Assembly (NCBI GenBank): GCA_963782345.1
Contig: CAWAJF010000014.1
Span: 124,001-188,000 of the forward strand
DNA from: DASUPK01 sp963782345
GTDB taxonomy: Bacteria > Actinomycetota > Thermoleophilia > Solirubrobacterales > 70-9
DNA: 64,000 nucleotides
Reading direction: 5' to 3'
This document shows positions 63,596-64,000 of this stretch, one piece after another. The position numbers and the translations under genes were made by a program. Under the pieces are notes generated by a model. It did not search any database, was not told the origin of the DNA, and saw only the letters and a program-made list of their open reading frames with translations. Numbering within the stretch: position 1 is the stretch's first letter; every line of letters starts with the position of its first letter.

Positions 63596-64000
63596 ATGGA
63601 TGCCGGGCTAGCGGTCGCCGTCGCCCTGGCGATCGCCTTCGCGGTGACGAACGGCCTGCACGACGCCTCGAACTCGATCGCCACGCTGGTGGCCACGCGG
63701 GGCGCGCGCCCAGGTCAGGCGATCGTCCTGGCCGCGATCTTCAACCTGCTCGGCCCGTTCCTGGTCGGCGCGGCCGTGGCGAACACGATCGGCGGCATCG
63801 TGACCGTCTCGCCCTCGGTGAGCACCGAGGTGATCGGCTGCGGGCTGGCGGCGGCGGTCACGTGGCAAATGACGACGTGGTGGCTGGGCCTGCCGTCCAG
63901 CTCGGGGCACGCCCTGGTCGGCGGGCTGGTCGGCGCCGCACTGGTCGACGGCGGTCTCGACGCCGTCAACTGGGGCGGCATCGAGTCCGGAAGGCCGGTC
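63596..64000 (+). CDS. Inorganic phosphate transporter, PiT family (3' end outside the window)
   Basis: The first 135 residues are present with no stop. AFAVTNGLHDASNSIATLVA holds the PiT signature G-x-H/N-D-A-S/A-N, and TTWWLGLPSSSGHALVGGLV the second conserved region (P-S-S-S-x-H-A). It would take up phosphate or metal-phosphate with a proton. Four hydrophobic segments are already visible. The start is fixed by the family N-terminus and the adjacent TAGAGT element. The remaining ~200 residues lie beyond the window. Confidence 0.92.
   Translation, partial: MDAGLAVAVALAIAFAVTNGLHDASNSIATLVATRGARPGQAIVLAAIFNLLGPFLVGAAVANTIGGIVTVSPSVSTEVIGCGLAAAVTWQMTTWWLGLPSSSGHALVGGLVGAALVDGGLDAVNWGGIESGRPV

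Overview
This is a chromosomal window of high-GC DNA (clearly above 60% GC) with dense genes on both strands. Gene content points to an actinobacterial-grade organism, most likely class Thermoleophilia (Solirubrobacterales-like). Pointers are the secreted proteins ending in Lys/Arg-rich tails, a DUF6458 protein, a LuxR regulator of the large ATPase type, a three-subunit succinate dehydrogenase with an HdrB-like subunit, lysC-asd order, and many start codons preceded at 6-9 nt by TANNNT, which suggests leaderless mRNAs. The taxon is an inference; no rRNA gene lies in the window.

Layout. 1-4.3 kb: truncated DUF559 protein, NADP isocitrate dehydrogenase, and a TetR-AidB-like acyl-CoA dehydrogenase pair. 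4.3-8.8 kb: small proteins, a flavin/heme-split-barrel oxidoreductase with an NmrA-type SDR, a frameshifted M28 peptidase and a site-2 protease with CBS domains. 8.8-12.8 kb: succinate dehydrogenase/fumarate reductase operon with palindromic repeats on both sides of the flavoprotein gene. 12.8-19.9 kb: membrane protein, Na+/H+ antiporter, a decayed beta-helix/LuxR junction, and an unusual ATP-grasp plus FAD monooxygenase fusion. 20-23 kb: operon of two secreted phosphoesterases and a small anchored protein. 23-25.4 kb: lysC-asd. 25.4-29.9 kb: ABC exporter, PadR regulator, MMPL exporter. 30-32 kb: GGDEF protein and small secreted or membrane proteins.

32-37 kb is the dnaX-ybaB-recR region. It is preceded on the same strand by a large, Alu-domain-containing SRP RNA, the arrangement known from Bacillus, but opposite-strand genes are interspersed. 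37-45 kb: an orphan PilB/GspE ATPase, a glycosyltransferase, a YCII (DGPF)-ECF42 sigma pair, pdxH, a second MMPL protein and tRNA-Val(CAC). 44.9-46.1 kb: a small island bounded by a 44-bp duplication of the tRNA 3' half and carrying an IS110-like transposase remnant. 46-55.7 kb: secreted proteins, a TetR-secreted protein-sulfatase operon, an FKBP isomerase, a Cys-rich repeat protein, a divergent kelch/YVTN beta-propeller pair and an ECF sigma/zinc anti-sigma pair. 55.7-64 kb: trehalose synthase, a broken ZIP transporter, a third MMPL protein, AlgH, GST, zinc alcohol dehydrogenase, SDR, and the start of a phosphate (PiT) transporter.

Most genes are housekeeping or envelope functions. The items most worth a second look are the large SRP RNA, the ATP-grasp/monooxygenase fusion, the leaderless-promoter pattern, the palindromic repeat families and the tRNA-bounded scar. 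I saw no CRISPR array, prophage or defence island.
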